A DNA stretch of 6,404 nt, from positions 1-6,404 of the forward strand of contig JAAFHQ010000352.1 in assembly GCA_013298445.1 (NCBI GenBank). Direction: 5' to 3'. A model generated the notes under the pieces. It saw nothing but the letters and a program-made list of their open reading frames with translations, was not told where the DNA came from and ran no database searches. The number at the start of each line of letters is the position of its first letter. Positions within the stretch are counted from its first letter, which is position 1. The translations under genes and the position numbers were made by a program. Below, piece after piece: positions 5,721 through 6,404 of the stretch. The stretch is from Chitinophagales bacterium (GTDB taxonomy: Bacteria > Bacteroidota > Bacteroidia > Chitinophagales > Saprospiraceae).

Positions 5721-6401
5721 TACTCCATCTTGCAAGAACAATACTCGGTCAGCATAAGGTATAATTCTTTGGTCGTGACTGGTCAGAATGATGGAGCGAT
5801 TTTCTTTTTTTGCCAAATTGCTCAGCAAAAGCACAATTTGCATGCCTTGATCGGTGGCCAAACTTCCGGTGGGTTCATCTGCAATGATCAGTTGAGCATT
5901 GTTGGCCAGGGCCCTGGCAATGGCAACCCGTTGTTTTTCACCTTGGCTCATCGTTCGGGGATAAGCATCCTTTAGGTAAAGAATACCAAATTGTTCCAAT
6001 AATTCCTTTGCTCGGGAAGTTGCTGCTCTTTCGTTTGTGTTGGTAAATTTCATCACCAAAAGAATATTTTCCAGCGCCGTAAGGGCATCAATCAGGTGAA
6101 AGGTCTGGAAAATAAACCCAAGTTTGGCAGCTCGAAGTTCTTGAAGTGTAGCGGGGGTATAGGTTTGGAGTTCTTTGCCAAACAACCAAACCTCGCCCGA
6201 AGTTGGTGCTTGTAATCCAGCTAAAATGGTGAGGAAAGTAGATTTTCCACTTCCACTTGGCCCAAGCAACAAAACCAGTTCACCTGGACGAATTTCAAAG
6301 TCTATGTCTTTCAACACGCGTGTTTCGCGATTGAATCCTTGAAAGGTTTTGCAAACTCCTACCAAACGGGATACTGGTTCTTGTTCCATATTATTTTTCA
6401 T
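5712..6401 (-). CDS. ABC transporter ATP-binding protein, LolD/MacB/DevA-like
   Basis: A complete 229-residue nucleotide-binding subunit. It has Walker A GPSGSGKST (47-55), a Q-loop at FIFQTFHL (96-103), the signature as MSQGEKQRVAIARAL (151-165), Walker B with catalytic Glu in LIIADEPTG (171-179), and the H-loop SHD (208-210). Size and motifs fit the LolD/MacB/DevA class, which pairs with FtsX-type permeases to move lipoproteins, lipids or peptides across the envelope. The signature has SQG in place of the common SGG, a variant also seen in DevA-like ATPases as I recall. Start choice is between 6401 and the Met at residue 5; the sequence TTAATG at the 6401 start would allow a TAATG stop-start coupling with an upstream gene outside the window, plausibly its permease. 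It converges on the lipid operon and overlaps the desaturase stop by 9 bp. A role in exporting the operon's lipid is speculative, since it is not co-directional. Confidence 0.92.
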   Translation of the reverse strand: MKNNMEQEPVSRLVGVCKTFQGFNRETRVLKDIDFEIRPGELVLLLGPSGSGKSTFLTILAGLQAPTSGEVWLFGKELQTYTPATLQELRAAKLGFIFQTFHLIDALTALENILLVMKFTNTNERAATSRAKELLEQFGILYLKDAYPRTMSQGEKQRVAIARALANNAQLIIADEPTGSLATDQGMQIVLLLSNLAKKENRSIILTSHDQRIIPYADRVLFLQDGVLS

Positions 6402-6404
6402 TAA

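Overview
The window looks like part of a Bacteroidota-type chromosome. The evidence is moderate GC content, A-rich leaders without clear Shine-Dalgarno sites, TAnnTTTG-like promoter traces, and a sugar-phosphate isomerase/epimerase of the type common in that phylum. This placement is an inference from general character (possibly a Saprospiria-like lineage), not proven. There are no rRNA, tRNA, CRISPR or insertion-sequence signatures.

Layout. Positions 1-516 hold the 3' part of a xylose-isomerase-like TIM-barrel gene. A 224-bp gap (517-740) follows and probably carries the promoter of the next unit. From 741 to 5720 five genes run on the + strand with very tight spacing: a long GNAT-family acyltransferase (741-1823), a ferritin-like di-iron protein matching cyanobacterial aldehyde-deformylating oxygenase, ADO (1853-2596), an acyl-ACP reductase, AAR (2572-3681), a BtaA/DUF3419-type 3-amino-3-carboxypropyl transferase (3665-4777), and a membrane fatty-acid desaturase/hydroxylase with three histidine boxes (4788-5720). 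Gaps are 29 bp and 10 bp, and two junctions overlap by 25 bp and 17 bp, so this is almost certainly one operon. On the - strand, a LolD/MacB/DevA-like ABC ATPase (5712-6401) converges on it with a 9-bp tail-to-tail overlap.

How the genes may work together. AAR plus ADO is the two-step pathway known from cyanobacteria: fatty acyl-ACP (or acyl-CoA) to fatty aldehyde, then to an alkane one carbon shorter plus formate. Both proteins keep their key residues here. ADO has all six di-iron ligands, and AAR has the nucleophilic cysteine and the NADPH loop. The pair therefore looks catalytically competent in what seems to be a non-cyanobacterial host. It sits between a GNAT protein, a betaine-lipid-type headgroup transferase and a desaturase, a lipid-remodelling cassette that I do not recognise as a described system. 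The ADO homologue also carries a Cys-rich insertion (H193, C194, C197, C201) absent from the cyanobacterial enzyme as I recall it. The main candidate discovery is this five-gene operon: a hydrocarbon or aldehyde pathway coupled to synthesis or tailoring of an amino-acid-headed lipid. The end product cannot be read from sequence alone.
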